NCBI GenBank assembly: GCA_043818395.1
Contig: JBDRFZ010000011.1
Location: 1 to 5,621 of the forward strand
DNA from: JBDRFZ01 sp043818395
GTDB taxonomy: Bacteria > Patescibacteriota > Patescibacteriia > 2-12-FULL-60-25
DNA length: 5,621 bases
Direction of reading: 5' to 3'
Made by a program: the position numbers and the translations under genes. This document shows positions 1-5,270 of this stretch, piece by piece. Each line of letters begins with the position of its first letter. Position 1 is the stretch's first letter. Below the pieces are notes generated by a model. That model was not told where the DNA came from, did not search any database, and saw only the letters and a program-made list of their open reading frames with translations.

Positions 1-95
1 TTGTAGTTGATGCCCGATTTGGCCAGTTTTAAATAGCCGGAGATAACATCTACCACATCTAGCTTATCTTTAATTTTTGAGACGTTATCTTCCAT
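1..95 (-). CDS. dnaG: DNA primase DnaG, N-terminal fragment (cut by window edge)
   Basis: The first 31 codons of a minus-strand gene are present and the rest runs off the left edge. The translation begins MEDNVSKIKDKLDVVDVISG and continues YLKLAKSGINY. This matches the segment just before the CHC2 zinc finger of bacterial primases (pattern IK..LDIV.VIS.Y..L.K.G.NYK). DnaG makes RNA primers for the replication fork together with the replicative helicase. The ATG at 93-95 is the natural start because the conserved block begins a few residues later and an in-frame TAA lies a few codons upstream. No good Shine-Dalgarno is visible (AAAAGTTA precedes the ATG). The HIT terminator lies about 30 bp upstream, so dnaG should have its own promoter, which I could not identify. 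The zinc ligands and TOPRIM domain lie outside the window, so the call rests on about 25 residues. Confidence 0.85.
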   Translation of the reverse strand, partial: MEDNVSKIKDKLDVVDVISGYLKLAKSGINY

Positions 96-123
96 TAACT
101 TTTGATTTTAACATAAAAATTCG

Positions 124-153
124 TAAAATAAAAGACCCCGCCACGGCGGGGTC
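124..153 (-). terminator. Rho-independent terminator after the HIT gene
   Basis: A GC-rich inverted repeat at 134-153 (GACCCCGCC / GGCGGGGTC, 9 bp with a two-base centre) is followed on the minus strand by TTTTATTTTA (124-133). It lies 12 bp past the HIT stop codon and separates HIT from dnaG. The plus-strand side is also T-rich, so some bidirectional activity is possible. Confidence 0.85.
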
Positions 154-165
154 GGTTTATATTTT

Positions 166-597
166 TTACGCATATGCAACCAGTGCTTTCTTGAAGTTCC
201 TGATTCCGCCCCGGGGATTTTCCACATCATCCTTATATCGCGGGATAAGATGGATATGAAGATGAAAAATGGTTTGACCAGCCGCCTCACCACAGTTAAC
301 GCCAAGATTATAGCCATCGGGATGGAATTCATCATCTAAATATTCTTTAGCGCGTTCGATTATCTCTTCAAGCTCTATCCATTCCGCCCGGCTAAGATTA
401 AAAATATCGGGATAATGACGTTTCAGAATTATAAGAGCATGGCCTTTATTAACCGGCGAATCATCCAAAATCATAAACCAGTAATTCATATCTATTAAAA
501 CGCGCGGTTCCATCTCCCGGGAATTACAAAAAAGGCATGCATCATGTCCAGGAATAGCCCGAAAAACTGTTTTTCGGAACATCGCTTCTGGCCCCAT
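166..597 (-). CDS. HIT (histidine triad) family nucleotide hydrolase
   Basis: A complete 143-residue protein with the histidine-triad signature HLHIHLIP at residues 112-119. The middle histidine (H114) should be the nucleophile that attacks the alpha-phosphate of a nucleotidyl substrate such as an adenosine phosphoramidate or Ap4A. A CLFC pair (C21, C24) with H61 and H112 probably forms the structural zinc site found in one HIT subgroup. Also typical are KGHALIILKRHY (51-62), the GQTIFH lead-in to the triad and the NPRGGIR tail (127-133). The length is normal for the family and the protein should be cytosolic. The start at 597 is preferred because GAAAGG (603-608) lies 5 bases upstream; a second ATG at codon 6 is possible but lacks such a site. 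The precise substrate cannot be read from sequence. Transcription probably starts from the promoter at 630-657. Confidence 0.93.
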   Translation of the reverse strand: MGPEAMFRKTVFRAIPGHDACLFCNSREMEPRVLIDMNYWFMILDDSPVNKGHALIILKRHYPDIFNLSRAEWIELEEIIERAKEYLDDEFHPDGYNLGVNCGEAAGQTIFHLHIHLIPRYKDDVENPRGGIRNFKKALVAYA

Positions 598-669
598 ATT
601 TACCTTTCAAAGAACTAAAACTTAAAAAGAGTATATATTTTTGTTATAATAAAGCAATGGTTGTTCTTT
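595..669. repeat. 75-bp direct repeat, copy A (divergent promoter segment upstream of HIT)
   Basis: This segment matches 3204-3278 at 74 of 75 positions, same orientation. The only difference is G at 659 versus T at 3268. It begins exactly at the complement of the start codon (CAT, 595-597) and includes the ribosome binding site, 5' leader, minus-strand promoter and a plus-strand -35/-10 pair (622-627 and 645-650). Its plus-strand promoter would fire toward the 3' end of the DUF5916 gene, where there is no convincing plus-strand gene. The two copies bracket the DUF5916 gene. Confidence 0.97.
630..657 (-). promoter_or_regulatory. Sigma70-like promoter for HIT
   Basis: On the minus strand, TTGCTT (652-657) lies 16 bp from TATACT (630-635). 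The predicted start is about 25 bases before the HIT ATG, leaving a short leader with GAAAGG. Prediction by pattern only. Confidence 0.6.
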
Positions 670-675
670 TTCCAT

Positions 676-701
676 TGGAAAAATCTTTATGAAAAAATTT
701 C
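676..701. repeat. Short dispersed repeat, motif 1, copy 1
   Basis: About 26 bp nearly identical to 4639-4663, with one base indel and one substitution. The core is TTATGAAAAAATTTC. In both places it lies immediately on the high-coordinate side of a hairpin. Read on the minus strand, it comes just before a terminator-like structure. Confidence 0.7.
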
Positions 702-717
702 TTTGGCGACAAATTCT
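702..717. repeat. Short dispersed repeat, motif 2, copy 1
   Basis: TTTGGCGACAAATTCT, also found at 3642-3657 with one change (A to G). It is adjacent to motif 1 here and sits in the 3' gap of the DUF5916 gene. The other copy sits in the 3' gap of the lipoprotein gene. Confidence 0.6.
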
Positions 718-722
718 TCAAC

Positions 723-755
723 AAAAAAGCCGGAATAACTCGCGTTACTCCGGCT
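723..755 (-). terminator. Rho-independent terminator downstream of the DUF5916 gene
   Basis: Inverted repeat AGCCGGA / TCCGGCT (728-734, 749-755) extended by TAAC/GTTA past one mismatch, loop TCGC. On the minus strand it is followed by six T residues (723-728). It lies about 100 bp past the DUF5916 stop in AT-rich DNA of host character. Confidence 0.8.
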
Positions 756-854
756 CGAGTAAACTGTTGTGACGCATTTTATTGCCACTCGAGACTTTGA
801 TAGTCTCGGGCTTGCGTCTCAACAGATTTTAGAGATGCTTCCCGGTTAAGTCGC

Positions 855-3206
855 TCAATACCGAAACAGCTTCGTGAGCTTGACCACGAACCCGCGATTC
901 TGCATCGTCGGGAATCCGCTAACGTTCGTATCGCGACCGTCGCTGTAAACGACGAAGAGTTCGCTGTTCGGCTGGTATTCCCATCGGAACCGGACATTCG
1001 TAGTGAATACGTGACTAGCCGAGTTGACCTGCAGAAGCGCGGAGACGAACGAGCGAGGAGAGAACATGTATGTCGTTCTGGCACCTATCACGTTGGAATT
1101 GAAGCTTCCTTCGGGCAGGTCGACGAAGTTGAGCGTGATAACGGGCTCGACCAGGAATTGGTAGTTCAGCGTGATACGGCCACCATTATAGCTGAGCGCG
1201 GTTTTCGTGCCGGTATAGAAGGTTCCGCGGGATACGCTTACCCTGCCAGAGGCACGATGCTGAACCCCAGCCGAGTAGGAAGCGGACATTGACTGGAATC
1301 CATAGCCGCCAACGGGAAGCGTCACATTGCTCGCGATCGCGAACGGGTTGGGAAGGTACTCATAGTTGTTAGAGTAGCTGACCTGTACTCGATCGCTGTT
1401 CTGAAACTCTATCTGAAATGAGCTATCTACCTCGCGGGTCTCGAGATGGTCGTCGCGATCCGCAACGTAGTCGAGACTGCCTTGGTAGTAGAACTTGCGA
1501 ATCGACTCCCATCTCTTGGGTCGCGGGCTGAAGCGGACGCTCGCGGAGTCCTGCTGGAAGTCGCTCCGGCGAAGGAATCCGATGTCAGGATTGAAGTTCT
1601 CTTCCACCACGAGGCGCTGGTAGGAGAAACCAAAGCGGTCGGCACCGTACGAGAAATTACCGTAGTAGCTAACATCATCTTCTGACCTTCCAGGCGTTCG
1701 CGTCTGCGCGTAGTACGCGTTGATGTCGACGTTTTCGTAGAAGGCGAGATTGGCATCTACCCCGAATGCCTGATTCGAGCCGGTGCCTTCAGAGTTCAAC
1801 GATCGGTTCGAGGTCATAAACCCGATCGCGCTGCGCCGCAAAAAATCGCGGCGAACGCGGACAACGGAAAAGTTCGTCGGTTCCACGGACACCTGATCGG
1901 ACCGGCCGGTCTCGATATTGAGAAGACCGAGTGTGTACTTCCCGGCTCGACCTGTCATACGGCCGCCCGCGACGATCGGCACCGACTGGCCCTTGCTCAA
2001 TCCGATGCGCCGGCTGAAGAAGAACACCGGCGTGAGACCTCCTCCGTATCTATGCCTGTCTTCACCACCACTCCCGAAGTTGAAGATACCCTGCCCCTCC
2101 AGGAAAAACTCACGCTTCTCCGGATAGTACAGGCTGAACCGCGTGAGATTAACCTGCTGCTGGTCGTCTTCCACCTGCGCGAAGTCGGTGTTATAGGTGA
2201 AGTCAGTAATCAGGCTGCGCGTGAGCCCGTACTTGACGTCAAACCCTGCATTGGCGCCTAAGTTGTTCAAGATGGCCGGCGTGGCATTCCGGTCCGTCCG
2301 CAGGTCCGAGATAACATATGGCTTCAGCTCGAGATTCGCAGAAGTGACCGGCACTTCAAGCCCATATAATGTGGCGGCCAAGGAGAAATAGTAGCCTCCC
2401 TCGCTGCCGTATGAGGCTGGTATACGCGTGATAAAGGCCTGCTCGTTCTTCCACCGGATCACGCGACGCAGATTGATCATCCAGACCTGGTTCGGGCCTT
2501 CCCGGTAGCGGATCGACTTGAATGGGATCATAATCTCGGCCGTATACCCTTGGTCGTTGCGCTTAACCCTGGCATCCCAAACCGTGTTCCAGTCGCAGTT
2601 CAAATTGCCCTCATCGGTGATGGTGCAGTCGCGGAGAGCCCCGAGCGCGCTAACCTGAAAATTGTAGCCGTTCCGTTTGTCGTGGAAAGTATCGAGAACG
2701 ACGGTGAAATTCTCGTTGTTGAAGATAGTATAGTTGTCCCGCCGTAATTCGGTGAGCACCATCTGTTCCGGATGGCTATCGATGCAGCGCGCAGAAACGT
2801 ATATATTGTTGTCGTCAAAGAAAACCCATGCTTCAGTCGGTTCGGACACCGGTTCGCCCTCGCGAGGCTCCTGCTGAATGAAGCCCGTGATGGGCGACGT
2901 CGTCTGATACACCTCCTCGTCGAGCGCGCCGTCAACCTTGATCTGATCGACGCGCACAGCGCGAACCGACACCCGTCCCTGCTCGTCACGCCGAATGGTA
3001 TCTGGTGGCTCGGGCAGTAGCGGATCGCCGGTAGACATGGTGACAAAGGGCAATTTTGTTGTTGACTCCTGTGTCACCACGACGGTGGGCGTGGCAGTCT
3101 GCCCGAATACAGTGCCGGGGAGGGTCGCCCAGATGGCAAACCAAACAAACCCACGATATGGGAAGCACATGGAGATGGTCCGGTAAATCGTTTTTCCTAA
3201 TTTCAT
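855..3206 (-). CDS. Outer-membrane-type CBM9-like / DUF5916 beta-barrel protein
   Basis: A 783-residue protein. Residues 1-35 look like a signal peptide with an unusually long n-region, a hydrophobic stretch (about 20-34) and possible cleavage before Q36. Residues about 83-275 resemble the carbohydrate-binding family 9-like domain that opens DUF5916 proteins (VDGALDEEVY at 91-100, AWVFFDDNNIYVSAR, GYNFQVSALGA, YTAEIMIPFKSIRY). The rest is rich in alternating aromatic and polar strands typical of an outer-membrane barrel, including KYGLTRSLITDFTYNTDFAQ and YPEKREFFLEG, and ends in VVKLTKLFRY with the usual C-terminal aromatic. Such proteins are frequent in Acidobacteriota, Gemmatimonadota and Bacteroidota. 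Their exact role is unsettled; surface binding or uptake is inferred. The start at 3206 has GAAAGG 5 bases upstream, and promoter, leader and ATG are all inside repeat copy B. An alternative start is codon 13. The gene is visibly GC-richer than HIT, dnaG or ybaK, suggesting transfer or a chimeric assembly. Confidence 0.88.
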   Translation of the reverse strand: MKLGKTIYRTISMCFPYRGFVWFAIWATLPGTVFGQTATPTVVVTQESTTKLPFVTMSTGDPLLPEPPDTIRRDEQGRVSVRAVRVDQIKVDGALDEEVYQTTSPITGFIQQEPREGEPVSEPTEAWVFFDDNNIYVSARCIDSHPEQMVLTELRRDNYTIFNNENFTVVLDTFHDKRNGYNFQVSALGALRDCTITDEGNLNCDWNTVWDARVKRNDQGYTAEIMIPFKSIRYREGPNQVWMINLRRVIRWKNEQAFITRIPASYGSEGGYYFSLAATLYGLEVPVTSANLELKPYVISDLRTDRNATPAILNNLGANAGFDVKYGLTRSLITDFTYNTDFAQVEDDQQQVNLTRFSLYYPEKREFFLEGQGIFNFGSGGEDRHRYGGGLTPVFFFSRRIGLSKGQSVPIVAGGRMTGRAGKYTLGLLNIETGRSDQVSVEPTNFSVVRVRRDFLRRSAIGFMTSNRSLNSEGTGSNQAFGVDANLAFYENVDINAYYAQTRTPGRSEDDVSYYGNFSYGADRFGFSYQRLVVEENFNPDIGFLRRSDFQQDSASVRFSPRPKRWESIRKFYYQGSLDYVADRDDHLETREVDSSFQIEFQNSDRVQVSYSNNYEYLPNPFAIASNVTLPVGGYGFQSMSASYSAGVQHRASGRVSVSRGTFYTGTKTALSYNGGRITLNYQFLVEPVITLNFVDLPEGSFNSNVIGARTTYMFSPRSFVSALLQVNSASHVFTTNVRFRWEYQPNSELFVVYSDGRDTNVSGFPTMQNRGFVVKLTKLFRY

Positions 3207-3230
3207 ATTTACCTTTCAAAGAACTAAAAC

Positions 3231-3259
3231 TTAAAAAGAGTATATATTTTTGTTATAAT
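3231..3259 (+). promoter_or_regulatory. Sigma70-like promoter for the 3292 gene
   Basis: TTAAAA (3231-3236) is followed after 17 bp by a perfect TATAAT (3254-3259). The expected start is near 3266, giving a leader of about 25 bases with AAAGGA at 3280-3285, 6 bases before the ATG. It overlaps the oppositely directed promoter at 3239-3266. Confidence 0.65.
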
Positions 3260-3266
3260 AAAGCAA
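3239..3266 (-). promoter_or_regulatory. Sigma70-like promoter for the DUF5916 gene (duplicate of the HIT promoter)
   Basis: On the minus strand, TTGCTT (3261-3266), a 16-bp spacer and TATACT (3239-3244), identical to the HIT promoter. The promoter is AT-rich and host-like, although the gene it would drive is GC-rich. Confidence 0.6.
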
Positions 3267-3291
3267 TTGTTGTTCTTTCAAAGGATACAAA

Positions 3292-3609
3292 ATGGGGAAA
3301 CCTATTGTGCTCGAGGGTTTTTGTTGTTCTCTCTATGAACAAGGTACGAAACAGAGTTTCTGGGCTTTTCGAGATGTAAAATCCGACCGCAAAAGTATGC
3401 GAATACTTAAGAATGGGGATCGCCTTACTGTTTTTGACAAAAGAAACAGCAAAAAAATTATCTGGTCCGGATTCATCTCGTTATGGCAAGACCGGATTGG
3501 CCACATCAATCAAAGAGGTGTTTCCAGAAAAAGATGGGGAAGATGGTTCAGAAAAAAATATCCGGCAAAATTTACCCCTTGCCCGAATCAAGGTACAAAA
3601 CCCGCTTAA
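3292..3609 (+). CDS. Small conserved protein of unknown function, Patescibacteria-type
   Basis: The only convincing plus-strand gene in the window, 105 residues. It begins MGKPIVLEGFCCSLYEQG and contains FWAFRDV (24-30), ILKNGDRLTVFDK (38-50), IIWSGFISL (56-64) and a C-terminal block INQRGVSRKRWGRWFRKKYP (72-91). I recognise this order (FWA.QD, GD.LT.YD, VWSG, then DQ.GV.R..WA.WF...YP) from small uncharacterised proteins common in Patescibacteria genomes. No catalytic motif, signal peptide or membrane segment is evident; the strongly basic C-terminal half could suit nucleic-acid or ribosome binding, which is speculation. The start has AAAGGA 6 bases upstream and the promoter at 3231-3259. The stop codon lies inside the terminator stem at 3597-3619. 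The gene ends convergently with the lipoprotein gene and is AT-rich like the host DNA. Confidence 0.75.
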   Translation: MGKPIVLEGFCCSLYEQGTKQSFWAFRDVKSDRKSMRILKNGDRLTVFDKRNSKKIIWSGFISLWQDRIGHINQRGVSRKRWGRWFRKKYPAKFTPCPNQGTKPA

Positions 3610-3619
3610 GCGGGTTTTT
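3597..3619. terminator. Bidirectional terminator between convergent genes
   Basis: The palindrome CCCGCTTAAGCGGG (3601-3614) is flanked by AAAA (3597-3600) and TTTTT (3615-3619), so the stem can extend into A-T pairs and end in a T-run on either strand. It can stop the 3292 gene on the plus strand and the lipoprotein gene on the minus strand. It overlaps the end of the 3292 coding region. Confidence 0.85.
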
Positions 3620-3641
3620 AAATAAAGAGATCGTTTTTTTA

Positions 3642-3657
3642 TTTGGCGGCAAATTCT
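3642..3657. repeat. Short dispersed repeat, motif 2, copy 2
   Basis: TTTGGCGGCAAATTCT, one base different from 702-717. It lies between the bidirectional terminator and the lipoprotein stop codon. The surrounding gap (3620-3721) changes from AT-rich to more GC-balanced near 3665, a possible edge of the second foreign block. On the minus strand it could encode the end of a peptide (...VFFREFAAK then TAA), so it may be a gene remnant. Confidence 0.55.
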
Positions 3658-3721
3658 CTAAAAAAGACGCCATACCTGAAAGTTGTGCGCCTGATTGCGA
3701 CTGCATGTCGTGGGTCTGTCT

Positions 3722-4528
3722 TTACTTCAGCAGGACGCGCATTCCGCGGATATTCCGGGTGCTAAGCGTACTTAGGAACTCTGGCATGATCCGGTCCATC
3801 AGCTCGAAATACAATGAGAGAGCGGGCTTATTCTGTTGGGCAGTGTCTACAGCATATAGAATCTCTTCGCGGTATGTTTCCGAGTGTATCGTCGCACCAG
3901 TGCGACCATCAATGAAAATGAATTTTAACCGCAGAACAAACCCCTTTCGTTCCTGATAGTCGCGGGTTAACGCAACTTGGCGGCGCCCCATGGAATCAAA
4001 GATTTCCTGCTCGGTCTGCATATAGCCCGAGCGCACATACACCGTGAATAGAATCGTTCCTGTTACGATCAGCGGATTTTGGTATTCCTCGCCAATCTTT
4101 TTCCAATAGGCGACGTTCGCAAACAGCCGTTCGTAAAGTTCGAGATCTTTCTCGTCCTTGATGCGTTGTGGGAGCGGCATCTGCAGCACCAAACTGTTAT
4201 TATAGCTTAGCCATCCCCGGTCTGCTATGGTTTTGTTCTGCTCCTGAATAATTTCCATCAACGGTATAGCATCAGCATCAATCACTTTCAATCCTGCCTT
4301 TATACGAAGCTGGCTCCGGAGAAGACGAATCGTCTCTTGGTTGGCGTCAATATCTTCGCTTCCACCAGCAATAAAACCGGCGACCAAGACACGCTGAAAA
4401 GACGAAAGATCGAGCTTTGCCGGGATAGGTGTTTCAATCTGGATTTTGTAGAAATCCGGTCCGCAGGCAAGAGTAAATATCATCATAATGGTGGCCGCAA
4501 CAAAAAACGATGCTATTGAAACACGCAT
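3722..4528 (-). CDS. Putative secreted lipoprotein of unknown function (Acidobacteriota-like)
   Basis: A 268-residue protein with a clear lipoprotein signal: a basic start, a hydrophobic stretch (5-20) and lipobox TLAC (19-22), so C22 should be lipidated; the following residue is glycine. The mature part begins GPDFYKIQIETP, then FQRVLVAGFIAGGSEDIDAN (44-63), RLLRSQLRIK and IDADAIPLMEIIQEQNK. Later segments are a helical region (about 120-145), a beta-rich region from LIVTGTILFTVYVRSG, and FIFIDGRTGATIHSETYREE near the C-terminus. The last two features recall envelope proteins that assemble from a Rossmann-like half and a beta half, such as the CsgG/TolB-N superfamily, but I cannot confirm that. 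I recall similar lipoproteins from Acidobacteriota. The start has AGGAGG 6 bases upstream. The gene is GC-richer than its neighbours and, with the DUF5916 gene, forms a second foreign-looking island. Confidence 0.8.
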   Translation of the reverse strand: MRVSIASFFVAATIMMIFTLACGPDFYKIQIETPIPAKLDLSSFQRVLVAGFIAGGSEDIDANQETIRLLRSQLRIKAGLKVIDADAIPLMEIIQEQNKTIADRGWLSYNNSLVLQMPLPQRIKDEKDLELYERLFANVAYWKKIGEEYQNPLIVTGTILFTVYVRSGYMQTEQEIFDSMGRRQVALTRDYQERKGFVLRLKFIFIDGRTGATIHSETYREEILYAVDTAQQNKPALSLYFELMDRIMPEFLSTLSTRNIRGMRVLLK

Positions 4529-4534
4529 TTACTG

Positions 4535-4540
4535 CCTCCT
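4535..4540 (-). promoter_or_regulatory. Ribosome binding site of the lipoprotein gene
   Basis: A perfect AGGAGG on the minus strand, 6 bases before the ATG at 4526-4528. This supports the chosen start. It differs from the GAAAGG site shared by HIT and the DUF5916 gene, consistent with this gene having kept its own upstream region rather than receiving the duplicated promoter. Farther upstream TTGACT (minus strand, near 4595) could be a -35 box, but no good -10 box follows. Confidence 0.7.
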
Positions 4541-4601
4541 ATTCGGTTTTTTAAGGACTGTGCTTTTGAGAACATTGGCAAGAATAGATACAAAAGTCAA
4601 C

Positions 4602-4639
4602 AAAAAAAACAGAAAAGAAACTCGTTGAGTTTCTCTTCT
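4602..4639 (-). terminator. Rho-independent terminator in the gap after ybaK
   Basis: Arms 4611-4623 and 4627-4639 form a 13-bp stem with one A-C mismatch and a GTT loop. On the minus strand it is followed by one G and then eight T residues (4602-4609). It would end transcription coming from the ybaK gene before the lipoprotein gene. Confidence 0.85.
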
Positions 4640-4663
4640 GGAAAATCCTTATGAAAAAATTTC
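4639..4663. repeat. Short dispersed repeat, motif 1, copy 2
   Basis: The second copy of the 676-701 sequence (24 of 26 aligned positions including one indel). It abuts the terminator hairpin at 4611-4639 on one side and a weaker hairpin at 4664-4691 on the other. Confidence 0.7.
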
Positions 4664-4691
4664 CCAGCACCAGAATAAAGTTCGGTACTGG
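4652..4691 (-). terminator. Possible first terminator hairpin after ybaK
   Basis: CCAGCACC (4664-4671) pairs with GGTACTGG (4684-4691) with one internal mismatch and a 12-base loop. On the minus strand the stem is followed by GAAATTTTTTC. It is weaker than the hairpin at 4611-4639, and the two together would make a tandem terminator. The rest of the 4529-4781 gap shows nothing else I can name, apart from a startless hydrophobic frame noted in the findings. Confidence 0.45.
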
Positions 4692-4781
4692 ACTTCGCTT
4701 TTGCCCTTCATTGATATAACGAGCACTAACCGACAAACAATAATATAATTGCCAGAATAGCGGTGATAAGGATTAAAAACC

Positions 4782-5270
4782 TTAGGTTATGGACTCTGTC
4801 CTGGGATTAACGACGGCTTTAAAATCTTTGGAGAACATAGCAACTGAGAATCTTCTGTCACCGGCATTAAAAACTATTTTTTCATTATCGAACAGCTTCG
4901 GATCCGCAACAACATCAAGATTAAACAAATTCCCAAACGGCGGAATACCGCCGGCTTGAACGCCGTCAGTTATGTCGGAAATTTCTTTTTCTGTAGCTAA
5001 TCGGACGTCTTTGGCATTATATATACCGGCAACCTTTGCATTGTCATAACGTAAGTCAGCCGGGAAAACCAACATAATGAATCTCTTATCCGTTTCTGAC
5101 ATTTTTACCCTTACTATCATCGCTTTGGCTCCTTGATGCAAAGTATAGCCAGGCCTTATTTTTGCCGCCTCTTCGCTGGTTTTAACCGGTTCATGTTCGA
5201 AAGTTTCGAACCAAAAACCTTTTTCTTTAAGAAGCGACGTAATCTGTCCGGTAACTTTGTGATATTCCAT
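4782..5270 (-). CDS. YbaK/ProX-family aminoacyl-tRNA deacylase
   Basis: A complete 162-residue protein of the YbaK/EbsC/INS family, which hydrolyses mischarged tRNAs such as Ala- or Cys-tRNA(Pro) in trans and so protects translation fidelity. Recognisable features are FEHEPVKTSEEAA (24-36), GAKAMIVRV (47-55) with the conserved lysine K49 that defines the active site, the GGIPPFGN loop (107-114), matching the family G..PPFG motif, and NAGDRRFSVAM near the end. Length is typical for a stand-alone deacylase and the protein should be cytosolic. The start at 5270 has AAAGG about 9 bases upstream. Which mischarged amino acid it removes cannot be read from sequence. It is AT-rich like the host-type genes and is followed by the hairpins at 4602-4691. 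Confidence 0.9.
   Translation of the reverse strand: MEYHKVTGQITSLLKEKGFWFETFEHEPVKTSEEAAKIRPGYTLHQGAKAMIVRVKMSETDKRFIMLVFPADLRYDNAKVAGIYNAKDVRLATEKEISDITDGVQAGGIPPFGNLFNLDVVADPKLFDNEKIVFNAGDRRFSVAMFSKDFKAVVNPRTESIT

Larger units (their letters stand above)
670..854. other. Non-coding gap between the HIT promoter and the DUF5916 stop codon
   Basis: The left part (to about 755) is AT-rich and resembles the rest of the host-like DNA. It holds two short repeats shared with other gaps (676-701, 702-717) and a terminator hairpin (723-755). The right part (756-854) is more GC-balanced and has a 7-bp hairpin at 790-808 (CGAGACT / AGTCTCG, loop TTGAT) without a T-tract. A 27-codon plus-strand frame (689-772, MKKFLWRQILQQ...) runs through the terminator stem and has no good ribosome binding site, so it is probably not a gene. 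The composition change inside this gap may mark the left edge of the foreign block. Confidence 0.5.
3204..3278. repeat. 75-bp direct repeat, copy B (divergent promoter between DUF5916 gene and the 3292 gene)
   Basis: The partner of 595-669, offset by exactly 2609 bp. It supplies the DUF5916 gene with start codon, ribosome binding site and promoter on the minus strand, and the 3292 gene with a promoter on the plus strand. The repeat ends before the plus-strand ribosome binding site AAAGGA (3280-3285), so only copy B is linked to a plus-strand gene. Confidence 0.97.

Noticed and set aside
689..772. 27-codon plus-strand frame beginning MKKFLWRQ, downstream of the plus promoter in repeat copy A
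   Set aside because: It reads through the terminator stem at 728-755, has no suitable ribosome binding site and resembles no family; its start overlaps a dispersed repeat.
754..793. Two CTCGAG sites (754-759 and 788-793) plus one at 3310-3315, raising the idea of a cloned construct
   Set aside because: No vector, marker or tag sequence is present and the sites do not coincide with the repeat junctions; six-base palindromes recur by chance.
2600..3046. 148-codon minus-strand frame inside the DUF5916 gene
   Set aside because: Composition (very many Arg, Ser, Thr) is typical of an out-of-frame reading of a GC-rich gene, and the overlapping frame is clearly the real protein.
595..3278. Reading the 75-bp repeats as ends of a transposon or an integrase attachment pair
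   Set aside because: There is no transposase or integrase between the copies, the repeats have no internal inverted-repeat core, and they are explained by duplicated promoters. Excision by ordinary recombination remains possible.
3483..3956. 157-codon plus-strand frame crossing the bidirectional terminator
   Set aside because: It overlaps the 3292 gene in another frame, passes through the terminator, and runs antisense to the lipoprotein gene. It has no ribosome binding site or family resemblance.
4551..4736. 61-codon minus-strand frame with many Phe and Ser
   Set aside because: It runs through two hairpins, including the strong terminator at 4602-4639, uses a TTG start and looks like translated intergenic AT-rich DNA.
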